A stretch of DNA of 64,000 nt from Rosellinia necatrix (Eukaryota > Ascomycota > Sordariomycetes > Xylariales > Xylariaceae): NCBI GenBank assembly GCA_021209875.1, contig JAGYVD010000009.1:1178001-1242000 (forward strand). Direction: 5' to 3'. Below, piece after piece: positions 10,375 through 23,573 of the stretch. Under the pieces are notes generated by a model. That model was not told the origin of the DNA. It made no database searches and worked only from the letters and a program-made list of their open reading frames with translations. Position numbers and translations under genes: made by a program. Position 1 is the first letter of the stretch, and each line of letters starts with the position of its first letter.

Positions 10375-13300
10375 TTACAGGAAACTCCCCTGCTGTATAA
10401 GTCGAGGAAACACCATGGACGTATCGGAAAGACCGCGGAGATACTCCGCGAGCAGAGGATGGAGCCCATTCGCCTGCGCTTTCGTCACCCATTCCTCCAG
10501 CGACAAGACCTCGAACATATACTCCTGCTCCCTCTCCAGCACGCCCCTGAGGTCGGCGATGGGGATTTCCTGGTCGCCGGACTCGTACAGGTACTTCACA
10601 TTGCCCGGCCACGAGTAGTCCTCGTACACCTCGTCGGCGATCTGCATGGCGACGCGCTTCACCGACACGAAGTCCAGCCAGCCCCTCCACAGGTTCGTGT
10701 CGGGGACGGCGCGGATGAGCCGCGAGTACGTCAGGAGGTTCATCATCAGGTCCGTCTGCGGCGCGCCGTCCCCGGTGATGGACGAGGGCCGGTGGATCCA
10801 GATCGGCAGCTCGCACCGGTCGCTGACCTTCTCCAGGTACCGCTCGCTGGCCCACTTGGTCGCCACGTACCCGTCGCCCGGCCCCGGCAGGTAGGCGCTG
10901 ACGGACGACCGCTCGAACGTCTCCTGCCCCGTCAGGTGCGTCACGCTCGCCGTCGACACGTAGTGGAACGAGAGCTGGTGCGGCACGCTGAGCCGCACCA
11001 GCTCCTTCGTCGACTCCACGTTCGCCGGCCGCAGGCTCTGGTACGACTTCATGAACGACACGTCCGCGCCGTTGTGGATCACCACGTGCGCCTCCGCGAA
11101 GATCTCCGCCGCCGAGGCTTCCGTCAGCCCCAGCCGCGGCGCGGTCAGGTCGCCGCCGTGCAGCACGATCTTCGGAGACTTGAACAGCTTGGGCAGCGAC
11201 TTGAGCTCCTGGCGGATGGCGATGCAGTGGATCTTCTGGACCGTGTCGTCCTCGAGCAGACGTGTCAGGAGAGCGCGGCCGAGGAATCCCGTCGCGCCTG
11301 TCAAGATCACAACTTCCGGGGTGGTGACAAAACGCTTCGATACCGGGACGCGGAGCAGTTCGGGAGAGACGGCTGTCTCCGACTCCCAGTCGATGACGTC
11401 CTCTCCCTCGATGGGCAAGCTGTCTTCGATTAGAGCTGCCATGCGCCCGAGAGTGCTGGCGTCGAACAGCTGGAAAAGAGAAATAGAAGTGCCGAGACTT
11501 TCCCTGATCTCCTTCTGCACTCGGGTGAGAAGTAGGGAATTCCCACCCACGTGGAAGAAGTCGGATTCCGCACTGATCTGGTATCTGGATGTAACTTCTG
11601 TGGTAATAACTTCCTCCCACACATTTTTAAGCTGGGACTCGGCCGCGCTCAAGGCCGTACCGTCGTTCTGCGCATTGCTATTTTCGGGAAGCGGAAGGGA
11701 CTGAAGGGCCAATCTGTCAGTCTTGTTCGATGCGTTAGTCGGCAACTTGTCGAGTCGAATGATGACAGAGGGCCGCATGGTTGGCGGCAAAAGGAGTTGT
11801 TGAAGAATGCCCTCCAGCGCCGGATCGTCTTGAGCTAGGTCAACAGTTGTAACGAATGCCGCCAGGAATTCAGAAGCCGTAGCTTTCGATTCTCGGATGG
11901 TCACCGCGACGTCACTGATGCGTCCCTTTCCGACGCTGAGAATAGCGGATTCGATCTCGCGTAGATCCATACGAATGCCCCTGAGTTTGACTTGAGTGTC
12001 GCCTGAGATACGACCCTTAATGTCTAGTCTTCCATCGCTGTGCAGCTTCCCGGAATCCCCTGTCCGATGTGCTCGTAGCCAGCCGTTTTCGACAAACTCG
12101 GGCGAGGCGAAACTGTCTCGAGTGAAGCCCTGGGCGTCTAGCTCGCTATGCAAGTAGCCGTTGACTACGCCAGCACCCCCAACCAACACCTCGCCGGGTA
12201 TGCCGACGGGGACCGGTTTCATATTCGCGTCAACAATATAGACCGAGTAGTTTGGCCAAGTGTGGAGAGGTGTGCCTTCAGAGGCGTGGTCACCTGCGAG
12301 GTCTTGGTAGTTGACCTCTCCGCTGCTGGAACAGAAGGTCACCTCTGTGGGACCATAGCAATCTAGCAACCGTAGACCGGATTTGCCCACGGCCTGGAAG
12401 GCCTGTAGTAAGCTTTCGGTAACCATCTCGCCACCGCTCACGGCGATTCGCCAGTTGGAACTCCGCAGATTATCGAGATTGCCGTGACGGATCCAGCTCA
12501 CATATTCCGACGGGGTGGTTTCGGTAAATGTGATCCCTTGCGTTGCAATGATCGACGAGATAGCAACCGGGTCGCCCCGGAAGCGTTTGGGGACTATGTG
12601 CAGTGTTCCACCGTTGGAAAGAGTCAAGAATGTCTGAGAAAGCGACATATCGAAGCTGTATGAGCTTTGTTGCAGCGTGGCCTCGCGCCCTTCTCTGAAG
12701 AACCACTTCTCAGTTGAAGATTCGACGTTGTTCCGGAAAGTGTGGTGCGTCATAACAATTCCCTTGGGACGTCCTGTCGAACCACTTGTGTACATGATCG
12801 CGGCGACCGAGTCGGACTTGGCCGAATTTGGTATGCATGAGGCTTCATCCGCATCGCCGGTATGGTCTAGATTCATTGCTGGACAGACTGATTTCAAGTG
12901 TATGTAATCACGATCCGTGCTTGCGTCGGTGAGAATGACATCCGGTCGGCAATCCTGCACAATGGCGGACAGGCGTTCCAATCCAATACGGTGATCAAGC
13001 GGAATGTACGTCGCATCTAAACGAAGGATAGACAGAAGAGCGCATATCCAATCCATGCCGGGCTCGAGGAAGACTCCGACTCTACTTCCGTGCCCAATAC
13101 GCTGCGTGGACAAAGCGAATGAAATATTGTTCACTCTTTTTGCCATTTCCGAGTATGTCAACGGTTTCTTCTGTCCATCTGACAAGGCTATCTTGTCGCC
13201 GAACTTGAGCACCATCAGATCGATGCGGTGAGGAAGCGTCTCCGGCCACCGGTATTTATAAGAAGGTCCTATAATTGCATGTGATGTCAGTCAAGGGGTC

Positions 13301-16300
13301 CTATTGTATGTCGCTGTTCATATTTATAATTACCTCTCCCAAGCTCAATCGCTTGCTTTACCGCTTCTGAGTCGTAGAGGGACGGGATGCTCAGCCTCAG
13401 TGCCGGATTTCTGGCAAACGCGATAAGGAGGTTCGAGTACGCGTTTTTGAGCGTGTTCATGTGATAATTGCTGTAAAGCGCGGACTGTCCCGATAGGATA
13501 ACGCGGGCATCGCCACCGGGGTTGTCGATGATGTCTAGACTCAAGTCGTATGGCGTTTCTCCTTGGTTGAACTGTGTTATGTTGCTTTCGCAGTTGCAGA
13601 ATTCTCTAGTTTCCGAAACGCCTGCACGATAGTTGACGAGTACCTGGAACAGTGGGCTGTGGCTAGATGATCGAGGAACTTGTAGCTCATTCAAAACCAC
13701 ATCGAAGGGAACCTGCGAATGGACAAAGGCGGCGAGCGCCTTTTCCCGAGCCAGTTTCAATGCGTTGGTGAAAGTTTGATTCAGCTCGGTTTTGAACAGT
13801 AGCGGTAGCAAATTCAGATATAGCCCAACGCTTTGCATCATCTCACTAGTTCTGTTGGCAGAGCTGATGCCGATGCACACTTCTTCGACGTTAAGGAGGC
13901 GAGTTATTAGCGTGTAGAATACGGCGAGGTGGAAGTGGAACGGCGTCACTTTCAATTTGCGGCAAATGTTTTGTATACTCTGCAGCACGGTAGAGTCAAC
14001 GCGGAATTCGGCATAATTGCTCGAATACTTAGCAAGCGTTGTGCGATATGACGTTTTAGCCCCGGGCAATAGGGGTAGAGCGGCTGGGATGTGCGAGAAT
14101 TCCTTGAGCCAGTAGGCGAGATCCTCGGCCCACATCCCTGATTGGTACTCTTTTCGTTGCTTCTCAGTAAAGTTTGGATACTGTAAGATCCTGGGATTGA
14201 GGAATTTGGAGGCGTATGCCGCTTGGAGGTCTTGAAGGATCGTCTCCAAGCTCAGGCCGTCCATGTTGATATGGTGGTACGCAATTATAAGAGTAGATAG
14301 TGTCGAGGATTGCCTAAGCAGGACAATCCTCATTATCTGTCCCTCTTCGAGCTTGAAAGAGTAGTCTTTAATCTCGTTGTAGGCGTCGGATATTTCATCG
14401 CTGTTGGAAATATCTCGAATCTCGAGACTGAGCGTTGATGTCTCAAGGATCTCCTGAGTTGTTTCTTCACCCTCTCTGAATCTTGTGCGAAGGGCCTCAT
14501 GGCGCTGTCCGACCACTTTAACAGCCTCTCGGAATTTGATGACGTCCAAGGGGCCGCGAAGAGATATGGAAGCCGTAATGTTGAATGTTGAGGGATCTTC
14601 CAGATACTTCCTCAAGAACCAAAATCGTGATTGCGCGAACCCAATTGGCAAACTTCGCTTTACTTTCGCGGTAGTCAATTCAAATTGTGATCGGCTGGTA
14701 GGTGCGGTTGAATCATTTGAGTTGTTTGAGGTCTTCATTTCGAAATCGTCAACCTCAGACCATGAGGATGTACTTGGAGTACCAGGAGTCCTAGTCTGCG
14801 TCTCTGACATTGTGGGGGTAATCTTAGACGAAGCGGTAGGCTCAGATTCAATTGGCACGAAATCGAACGCGCCAGAAGGCTGTGTCTTGTTCGGCCGTGG
14901 AGCAGGGGTATCCTCAGGGGCCACCGGGACGGCTCGGACAGCTGGGGCTTTGTTATTCTGGATAAATGTTGGAGCTGTTGCAGTTCTTGACGCTTCCTTT
15001 GGCACGACGGATCCGGGTTTGGTTTGAATTTCCTTCACGGGGGGTTTTTCACGATGCACTTGGCCGGGTGTCTCTGCTTTCACCGGCTGCTCCGTAGTTT
15101 GCTTTTGTTTCCTCCGCGATGGCGCATCGGACGTTGGATCCAGATTTGGCGTCAGCTCCTTAGGAAGGAGCTCTTGAGCCTTGACAAGAATCTCCCCTAC
15201 TGTCGCTCCACTCAGGATTTTGAGAACGGGGATTTCAACTTGCAGTTCCTTGATGAACCATGATCGGATATCAACGGCGACAAGAGAATCGATACCCAGA
15301 TTATCCGCCGTAAGATCGATGATGGGACGGTCGTCATCCACTTGCAAGCTGCTCCGGAGTTTCAGAACGAACGCATCTATTTTCAATCAGTTATGAACAC
15401 CACCACATCTGTTAAGTCTTACCTGAAATTATCTCACGGACTTCCGCCGGGCTAACGGCATCAATAAGCTGAACCTTGACAGGCGCATTCTGCTTTGATG
15501 CGTGATCCACGAGCTCAGCCGTCCGGATATTGTTGACGCAATGTTGAAACATTGGATTACGGAACCAGGTTATGGTTTCCGACTCATCGCTATCGACCAT
15601 CTTCAGGCCAGTCGATAGTTCCGGAGTCTGGCCTCTGTGATGCTGCCCCGCAAGGATAGCTTCGGCGAAGAGTTGACGAAAGTCGTGTTCCGAAAGCCAT
15701 AGGTTACCCACCTTTCGGAGGAACTCTTGTTGTGTCAATGTTAACTCTCTCGTGACGTAACCATTGCCAAAAATTGCACCAATATGGACGGCAGACGCGT
15801 TCCGGCCGCGTTCTCTGCGGCGATTGGCGAGACTAGACATGAACATATTCGCGGCGGCATATGCAGACTGGCCAGGGTTGCCCGTTACTGATGCCATGGA
15901 GGAGAAAAAGACGAAGAAATCAAGATCCGTGTCTTTGAAGATCTCCTCTAGGTATATCGCTCCCTGTACTTTCGGGTTCAACACTTTATTTAAGCGATTC
16001 ATGTCAAGGTCTAAGAACATAGTGTCGTGAAGAACCATTGCACCTTGGGCGACGCCGGCGATCGGTGGCATTTCTTGGACGATCTCTTGGTAAACAGCCT
16101 GAACGGAATCTCGGTTGCTTATGTCGCTTTGGAAAAGTCAGCAGCGTGTCCAAGAAGAATGCAGACGCAAAAGAACCGGTGCAAACTTACTTCGCAACTA
16201 CCTTGACAGAGACCCCCATACGTCGCATTTTCTCCAACCACCATTCATCGACCCTCGGGCTGCGACTGGAGATTACGAGGTACCTCGCGCCTTTGTGAGC

Positions 16301-19300
16301 CATCCATTCACAGAGTGATTGACCCAAGCCTCCTGTCAACCCAACAAGCCAATAGGTCTTGTTGTTCCGGAATCGCATTTTCGTATCAACATTTTGGACC
16401 TGAACAGAAATTGTAGAAGAAGATCTCCATTTGATCAGGACGGGGCTGTGGTTTTGAGGCCAATTACCGATAGTATCCAGATTTACGATTGGCAAGTCGT
16501 CAGGTTCAGGGCCGTGCTCCGCATTTCTCAACGCGTACTTGATGCTAACGAGGAGAGGCCGCAGTTCTTGCCAGAGGTGCGGCCGTGAGTGCGACTTCGT
16601 AGAGGTGAGAGTTGCACCAGACACAATCTTGGCAAAAGGATGTAAAACCTTGGTGATAATTGCAGATAACGGATTATCTTGATTAATATTCAAGTAGCAT
16701 GTCGTAGATTTCGGGACAAGGCGTTCGACGTCAAACTTAGACGCCTTCGGATGAATATAGTTCGATGGAGTGTTGGGCCGTGTACTGAAGCACTTGAAAA
16801 TCAAACCCTTGTCTGTCGCAATACGACGAAGGGCACCAGCAAGCGAAGCATTGAGGTCCAGGGCCAAAACCTCATCGCCAGCTACGGCATCTCTCATTGC
16901 AGACTGGGCTATGAGCTCCACGTAGAAAGCCTGTAGCGCGTGCTCGCTCTCACCGGACACCACGTCTGGTAATACAAAAGCATCGGGCAGCTGGACAATG
17001 GAGGCTTGGGTGGGTGAGAGCGCTAAGACGCGTTCGCCGGTCGCCTTATTGGTGCCCAGAACGGCGAAGAGGAAGCAATCTTGGACCACTTGTATCGCTC
17101 GGCTTATAGAGTGAGTCACCTCGACTTCGACAGTATCACGCTCTTGGACGCTTGGGGCTGTGTTGGATTCGATGAGATAGGACGACTGCTCGTCGTGAAC
17201 GAGCTCGACTACGGTATCTTCAATGTTAGCCTCTTCGGTAATGGGTCGTCGGCCTGAGTTGTAGCGATTGTTCTGTTGTTTGTTCAACATGAACCGGGGC
17301 ACGAAAAAGCGACCATTCTCGAGATAGAGCTCGGGTTCGATAGAATGAAGTAGCGGCTCCCCAGATCCGTTGCTCGACCATTCTCCCAGCATCTGAAGCC
17401 GGAGGAGACACTCGGCAATTGCAACGGGGCTGGGACTCTCGCTTTCCGGCAGGTCAAGGAATTGTAGGCGAAGATGAAGCATCTCTAGGACTAGAGTTCG
17501 GCCCAACCCGATGATCATGCGCGCATACGGGTCACCAGATCGAGAGCCTTGAGTGACCCAGAGAACATTTTCAGACTGCTTGAAAATTTCTTGAAGTCCT
17601 CTCAATTTATCCGCGCCGACCGATTTGAAGAATGGTTCATCGATATCGGATAAACAGAGAACTGTGCCGCCGACAGGTAGATCGTCATGACGGATATCGG
17701 ATGGCGATGCGATGAAGCGCACCCTCCCACAAAGGGGGGAAAGTAACCGCATGATATCTTGTCCAAGCTTGGCGCTCTTTGGGCCCCCCTGAATCACGCT
17801 AAGCTGAGGGACAACTGTTGTCCACTTTGATGGCTGCAGAGGGTGTTGCAAGAATTCAATCTTCTCATCCACCGCTTGAGAGACGATAATCGACAAGGGA
17901 ACTGGCAGCGTATCATGGTGAGGCATCGCCGCATCAATACCAGAAAAGCCGGTGCTCTTTAGCAGTGTCGACCACTCGTCCAGCCCAACGCAAGGGGATA
18001 GAGCACGGCCGTCGTCGTAGCCTAGCCACCATCCTGCGAGACCACCGAAGATGAGACCAAATCGCATTTGCTCATTCTCGGTGATTTCCAATAGCAGCAG
18101 ATAGCCACCAGGCTTGAGGAGCCGCCGCACGTTCCTTAACGTTTGGTCCAAATTTCGCGTAGCGTGCAGGACCAGCGACGCGACGATCAAGTCGTAAGAG
18201 CCGTCTCTGAAACCTTGCTCCCCTATGTCTTTCTCGATATCGAGTACCTTGAACGTCATCCGATCGCTGTATGAACTGAAAACCTTGGTTGCCTTCTCGA
18301 AAAAGCCACTGGAAATGTCGGTAAAGGTGTAGTTTGAAAACTTATTACCCAGCGCCTTCAAGAAGGACTTTGATGCGCCACCGGTGCCTGCACCGATCTC
18401 AAGAACATCCATATGGGGGTATCGATGCCCGATCTGGCTTGCCATAGTCGCCAGGTACTGGGTGTACCTAGGCATACCATGGGCTATGACGTAGAAATCG
18501 TTCAACATGTTATCTTGCAACATCGGTTCAAGCATAGACAGTTCACCACGAATGACAGCAGGGAGGTTGTCTCCTACAGCCCTCATAAGCCGCAGGTCGA
18601 TATTAGTTGGGTACCTGTATTGAAGGTTAGAAAATGCTGTTCTTATCTCTAGGGAATTGGTAAATACCTGTCGAATATGGCAAGAATGTCTTCCTTCGTA
18701 TCGCGTTTCCATTCTAATTTCGCAAAGGGGTGGGATCCGCTGTTAACCCGAGCCAATACATGATCCACGTATGCAAACAGTCGCTTGAAGTGCCATTCCA
18801 TCTTGGAGCGGCCGTGTACGGGGATTTCTTGGTCCAAAGATCTTATGTAGAAATATGCTACCCGTTCTAGAGAGAACAGGAGATCGGCGTTTAGCTCTTC
18901 CGCATTTACCCCAGCAGTAGTCTCGTCGCGGTCTGGTCTATCAACACCCCACACTAATTTGGTGAAGATATTGAGATCGGTGGACTCCGTTTGGTTCGAG
19001 AGTGGTTGCGTCTGCAGTCCTTCTAGTTGGATAGCGCCCAAACCTTCAGGGGAGTAAATGCTCACATCCCCTGAAAGGCTTGTCGAGTTGTCAATAATGG
19101 CTGTCGAATGGAAAGGGACGGAGATGCTTTTGTTGGTGAAAGACTCGCAAGCCGCCGGGTTAATAGTTAACCGCTCAATGCCGGTCGGCAGATAAATAGA
19201 ACGTAGCATACTATCGCCAGGGTAGCAGTAGGCTAACATGATGGACTGGATTGCGGCATCAAGGGTCGCTGGTTGGACGAGCAAAGGAGTAACTTGAGAA

Positions 19301-22300
19301 TCAAACGGAGTATTCTCGATAAGGCCACTTGCCAGCCCTAGCTTGCGCTTCAAACCAACCAATGCCCGGAACGGGCCCGAATAGCCAAACCCAAGCTGTC
19401 CAAGGGCATTGTAGAACCTATCCGGTTCTATATCCGACAGCGAATGTTCCTCAGCTGGTTTTAAGGGGAGTACGTTTTTCAAAACGTCACCAAGGGTTAC
19501 TCGGACGCGACAGCTTGCATGTCTGGTCATATCCAAAGCTCCGCTGTTATTGGGTGCAGAGTGAAATGAGAATTGAGCGGTAACCGAGCCATGGCCCTTG
19601 ATTATGTTAGTGAAGTTAGTTACGACTTCAATGCCCGTGTCGTCGTCGTCAAATACAATAGCCTGGCCGACGACGAAGTCTTCTAGTTCGATGGCTTGTA
19701 TCTTCTCCTTCTCGCACATTCTGACAGCAGCTTCGACGCAGGCCGAGATATAACCCGCACACGGGAAGACCGTCTGGCCTTGCACTTTATGTCCTTCAAG
19801 CCAACTGATCTCCCTTGGGCGAAGGATGTTCCTCCATCTTAGATGGTCCGCAACGCCATCGAGTACTCGTCTCCCAAGAAGTTCGTTAGGGAGATCGCTC
19901 CGGGTTCTAAAGGCCTTCGACAAGCGCGACTCGTGCCAATATGTCCGGCTGTGGTCCCATTGATATGTCGGAAGCCCTTTAAGCAACGTCGGTGGTGGCA
20001 GTGATCCTGAAGTAAAGCGAGCAAGAGAGCCAAAGTCTACCAAGCCCTCTCCGAAAGATGACCAGATGAACCCGAGGGCGGAAGAAATGGCCTCAATATC
20101 ATTTGAGCCCCGAGATAATGTTCCCGTGTACGGAATTATCCCACCGAGTACCTCTTGAATCGTCTGGCTAGCCGGTCCTTTAAGCGCAGGATGTGGCCCG
20201 ACCTCTATCGCCAGGTCATAGGCGTCGGTTTTCTCGAGAAGATGCTGTAGGGCTTCGTAAAACCTCACAGGCTTGACTAGATTTGCACCCCAGTAATTGT
20301 CGCTCAGGCTGTCGGGGACATCGCTTATAGGTTGCATATGGACGCTGGAAATCCAGTGGCATTCCTTATCCGGCGTCCGAGATGTGATGCGGCATTGCCT
20401 GAGGGATCGTAAATACGGCGTTAGGCACTCTTCCATGTGATGGGAATGATATGCGCGGTCGACTTTTAATAGACGCGTAAACTTCTTCTCTTCGTCGAAA
20501 ACCACTTTTACCTCCTCGATCGCGTCCGAGTCGCCGGAGAGCGTGACGCTCGCGGGCGAATTGCTGGCCGCCACGCAGATGCGGCCTTCGAAGGTAGGAA
20601 GTTCACAGAGCTCTTTCGCGTCATCGAAGGCCGTCCCTACAGCCAACATCAAGCCCTTGCTTTTAACTGATTTCAGGTGAAGCCCGCGAAAGTAGGCTAT
20701 GCGGATCGCATCTTCGGCATCGAGATAACCAGCGGCATACGCCGCTCCGATCTCCCCGGAAGAGTGCCCAACCACGGCCGAGAACTCAACTCCGGCTGCT
20801 CGCAACAAATCAACAAGGAGGATCTGAATGGCCGTGCATACGGGCTGCGAGATGGCAGCTGTACCGACAAGGGATGAATCGGCGCTAGCCAGGATTTGGT
20901 CACGCAGTGACCAGGATGGCCGATCGCTGATCGGAAGCGACCGAAGACCCCTGTCTAGTCGAGCAATAATATCCGCTGCCCCTGGCGAGCTCAAGAGGTG
21001 CGCGCCCATCCGGGGCCACTGTGCACCCTGCCCGGTAAAAACTCCAAGGATGCGAAGCTTGGCAGCGCCGAGTTTCCGCGCCCCGACGACTTTCGACGAG
21101 CCAGATTGTTGGAGGGAATCTATGTTTTCGTCTATCTTCGAGATGAGGTCCGAGCAGCTCGTGGCGGACAGAGCAATGCGAGATTGAAACGTAGAGCGGC
21201 GGTCACTCAAGGTCCATGCGAGGTCGCGCAGCGCGACCTCGTTCTCATGGCGGGAGAGATAGTCGCGATAACTCTGCAGTTGGGCTATGAGAGTATTATC
21301 CGACCCCGCCGAAAATACGAAAGGAGAGAAGCAAATCTCGCTGGTTGGCGATTTGGGCTGAGCGCGGTGCGAAGGCTCGTAACTCTCAAGAATGGCGTGG
21401 CAATTCGCGCCCCCGAATCCGAAGCTGTTCACGCTGATTCTTCGAACCGCACCTGGCGCAAGCCGCGGCCAGTCCTGTGCCGCGGAGAGTATCTTGAGGT
21501 TTTCATAAAAACCGCGAATCTTCGGGTTCAGCTTATTCAGTAGCATATTCGGAGGAACTGTCCCAGCCTGCAACGCCAATGAGGATTTGATAACAGCTGC
21601 GAGCCCGGCAGTGCCCTCCGTATGACCGATCACGGTTTTAATGGAACCTACGTAGAGCGTGTCATTGGGAGATTTTCGAGTGAAATGTAGATCCGACCCA
21701 AAGAAGGCGTTGCTGATGGCTTCCGCTTCTACGGGGTCACCTGCGGGCGTGCCAGTTCCGTGGGCCTCGAAATACTGAGGCCGATCAGAACGCTTCGTAA
21801 GATCTAGGCCAGCCCGAGCATATGTAGATCGTATTAGAGCCGTCTGTGCGGCGGCGCTGGGCATGGTTATACCTGGTGTTTTACCGTCCTGGTTAACACC
21901 AGTCTCACGGATAACACAATCAATATTGTCGCCATCGGCGATCGCTTGACTAAGACGCTTAAGGACAATTGCTGCGACGCCCTCGCCACGAGCATAACCA
22001 TCTGCATCGGCATCCCACATGCGAGACCGGCCCGTGGGTGATAGCATCTGTAGCTTGCTCTCCGCGATATATTGCTCTGGTCCTAAAATTAAATTTGAGC
22101 CGGCAACAACGGCAACCGACGACTCTCCGCTACGCAAAGTCTTCACGGCCTGGTGCATTGCAATCAAGCTCGACGAGCACGCTGTATCAATCGTCATAGA
22201 TGGTCCGTGCCAGTCGAAGAAATACGACAATCGATTACTAAGGATGCTTCTAGCTGTCCCTGTCGCGAAGTACGTCGGGAACGTTTCCGTATCGCGACCG

Positions 22301-22811
22301 ATCAGGTCCGTAAAATCCGCACTCATAACACCTAACAGCTAAATTAGTTACATTTCTTATGTTCCACGTTACGAAATTGCTAATCGGATGCAATCTCAGC
22401 TCCGACGCATCAAGCATGTGAATTCATATACTCACCAACGTACACCGCAGTGTCGGAGCCCTGAAGCTGCTTTATGGACAGCCCGGCAGACTCGAGACCT
22501 TCGTAGACCGTTTCCAAGAGAAGCCTCTGTTGAGGGTCAACGGAATTGGCCTCAGTTGGCTTGATTGCGAAGAACTGAGTATCAAAAGCCCGCAAATCCT
22601 CCTCCAGTAAATACGAATGCCGCACATTACTTGTGCCATGGTGATGGTTTTGGGGGTGATAAAAAGAATCGGTGCTAAAACGGGAGTCTGGGATCTCTTT
22701 GAGAAGATCTTTTGGTTGGCGCAACAACTCCCATAACTTAGATGGGTTATTACACTCGCCGGGAAAGCGGCACCCTGTGCCGATAATAGCAATAGGTTCT
22801 GAGCCTGTCAT
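10375..22811 (-). CDS. ccsA-like: Hybrid PKS-NRPS, cytochalasan synthase type
   Basis: Six exons (22811-22436, 22331-18668, 18614-16191, 16126-15423, 15376-13334, 13268-10375) join exactly in frame to 4034 residues, with no break. Domains: KS (TACSSSL Cys 177, His 316, His 362), AT (GHSSG Ser 649, His 754), DH (H-x3-G-x4-P His 973, Asp about 1150), C-MeT ([10 protein letters not shown] 1417-1426), KR (GLTGGLG 2105-2111; YAAAN Tyr 2244), ACP (GIDSL Ser 2420), a disordered linker (about 2460-2625), C (HHINMDG at 2757), A ([10 protein letters not shown] about 3230), T (GGNSL Ser 3648) and R (GATGFLG 3728-3734; Tyr 3871/Lys 3875). No ER is recognisable between MT and KR, as expected for a synthase using a trans-ER. 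In this family the enzyme builds a methylated polyketide, couples it to an amino acid and releases an aldehyde reductively. The neighbours make a cytochalasan the best prediction. Confidence 0.93.
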
Positions 22812-23573
22812 TGTACTAAGTGTGATATAGGTGCTGGGGTTGATAATTAAGGTTTAAACGTCAGAGTTATGGTTAGTTTCTGAAACCAATGCTACTCTCA
22901 CATACAAGACCCGGTATGGAACGATATATCTAGAGCTTGAACATCATGCTACGGCGGCGACATTACCTAATCCAACAGAATAAACGGGGCAGGAGAGTGG
23001 CTGAAGTCGGATGCCGATCCTGAGGGTCTATGCCCCGAATCCGAAGACAACATCGGGGTTCGGAGTGCATTGCCCTCATTGGAACCTAATAGAGATTATC
23101 CACTCAGCTACCAATTGTTCATGGAGTTTGTATCGAAAGGGCATTGGATGCGTCTCGCTTAGCATTCCGTGTTTTCATAGCAATGCATGGTACTCCTCGT
23201 TTTCCCTCAATCGTATCCCGGTGACTCAAAATAGCAAAGCTATCAGTTTCTCTCGAGACAAAATACTATAATAGCAAAGTAACATAGCAAGAGAACGACG
23301 CCGCTGATTCACTATTAGAGTTTAGAGTTGATGTGATACACTACATAATGACAGGTATGCTTAGTGATAGACCGTATCGTGGTTGCGCCGGAAGATGCCC
23401 AAACGAGTTATCCAACGATAAAAAGCTAATTAAATTTCATTTATCAGAATCACATGGGTTGTAGAACAGGAATATGGTACATTGAGCAAGAGATAAATTT
23501 AATATTTTAACTAGGGATAGTAGTCAAGAATGAGCTATGTAGACAACGGGTCCCAGCCAGACAGATATTTAGA
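22812..23573. other. PKS-NRPS promoter region
   Basis: Upstream region of the synthase and 3' region of the next P450, both on the minus strand. No gene. The part from about 23,240 to 23,530 is AT-rich. A CCGAATCCGA motif lies 224 bp before the start codon. Confidence 0.6.
23035..23044. promoter_or_regulatory. CCGA-N2-CCGA site upstream of PKS-NRPS
   Basis: Perfect CCGAATCCGA, followed at about 23,053-23,063 by TCGGGGTTCGG, which is a similar element on the other strand. It is one of a set of like motifs in core-cluster promoters; regulator binding is inference. Confidence 0.45.

Noticed and set aside
10340..11620. 426-residue minus-strand frame and a 324-residue plus-strand frame over the synthase R domain
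   Set aside because: Both overlap the well-supported R domain in other frames and show only compositional bias.
21411..21424. CCGAATCCGA word in the KS region of the synthase
   Set aside because: It falls in the conserved SFGFGGAN codons, so it is explained by coding and not counted as a regulatory site.
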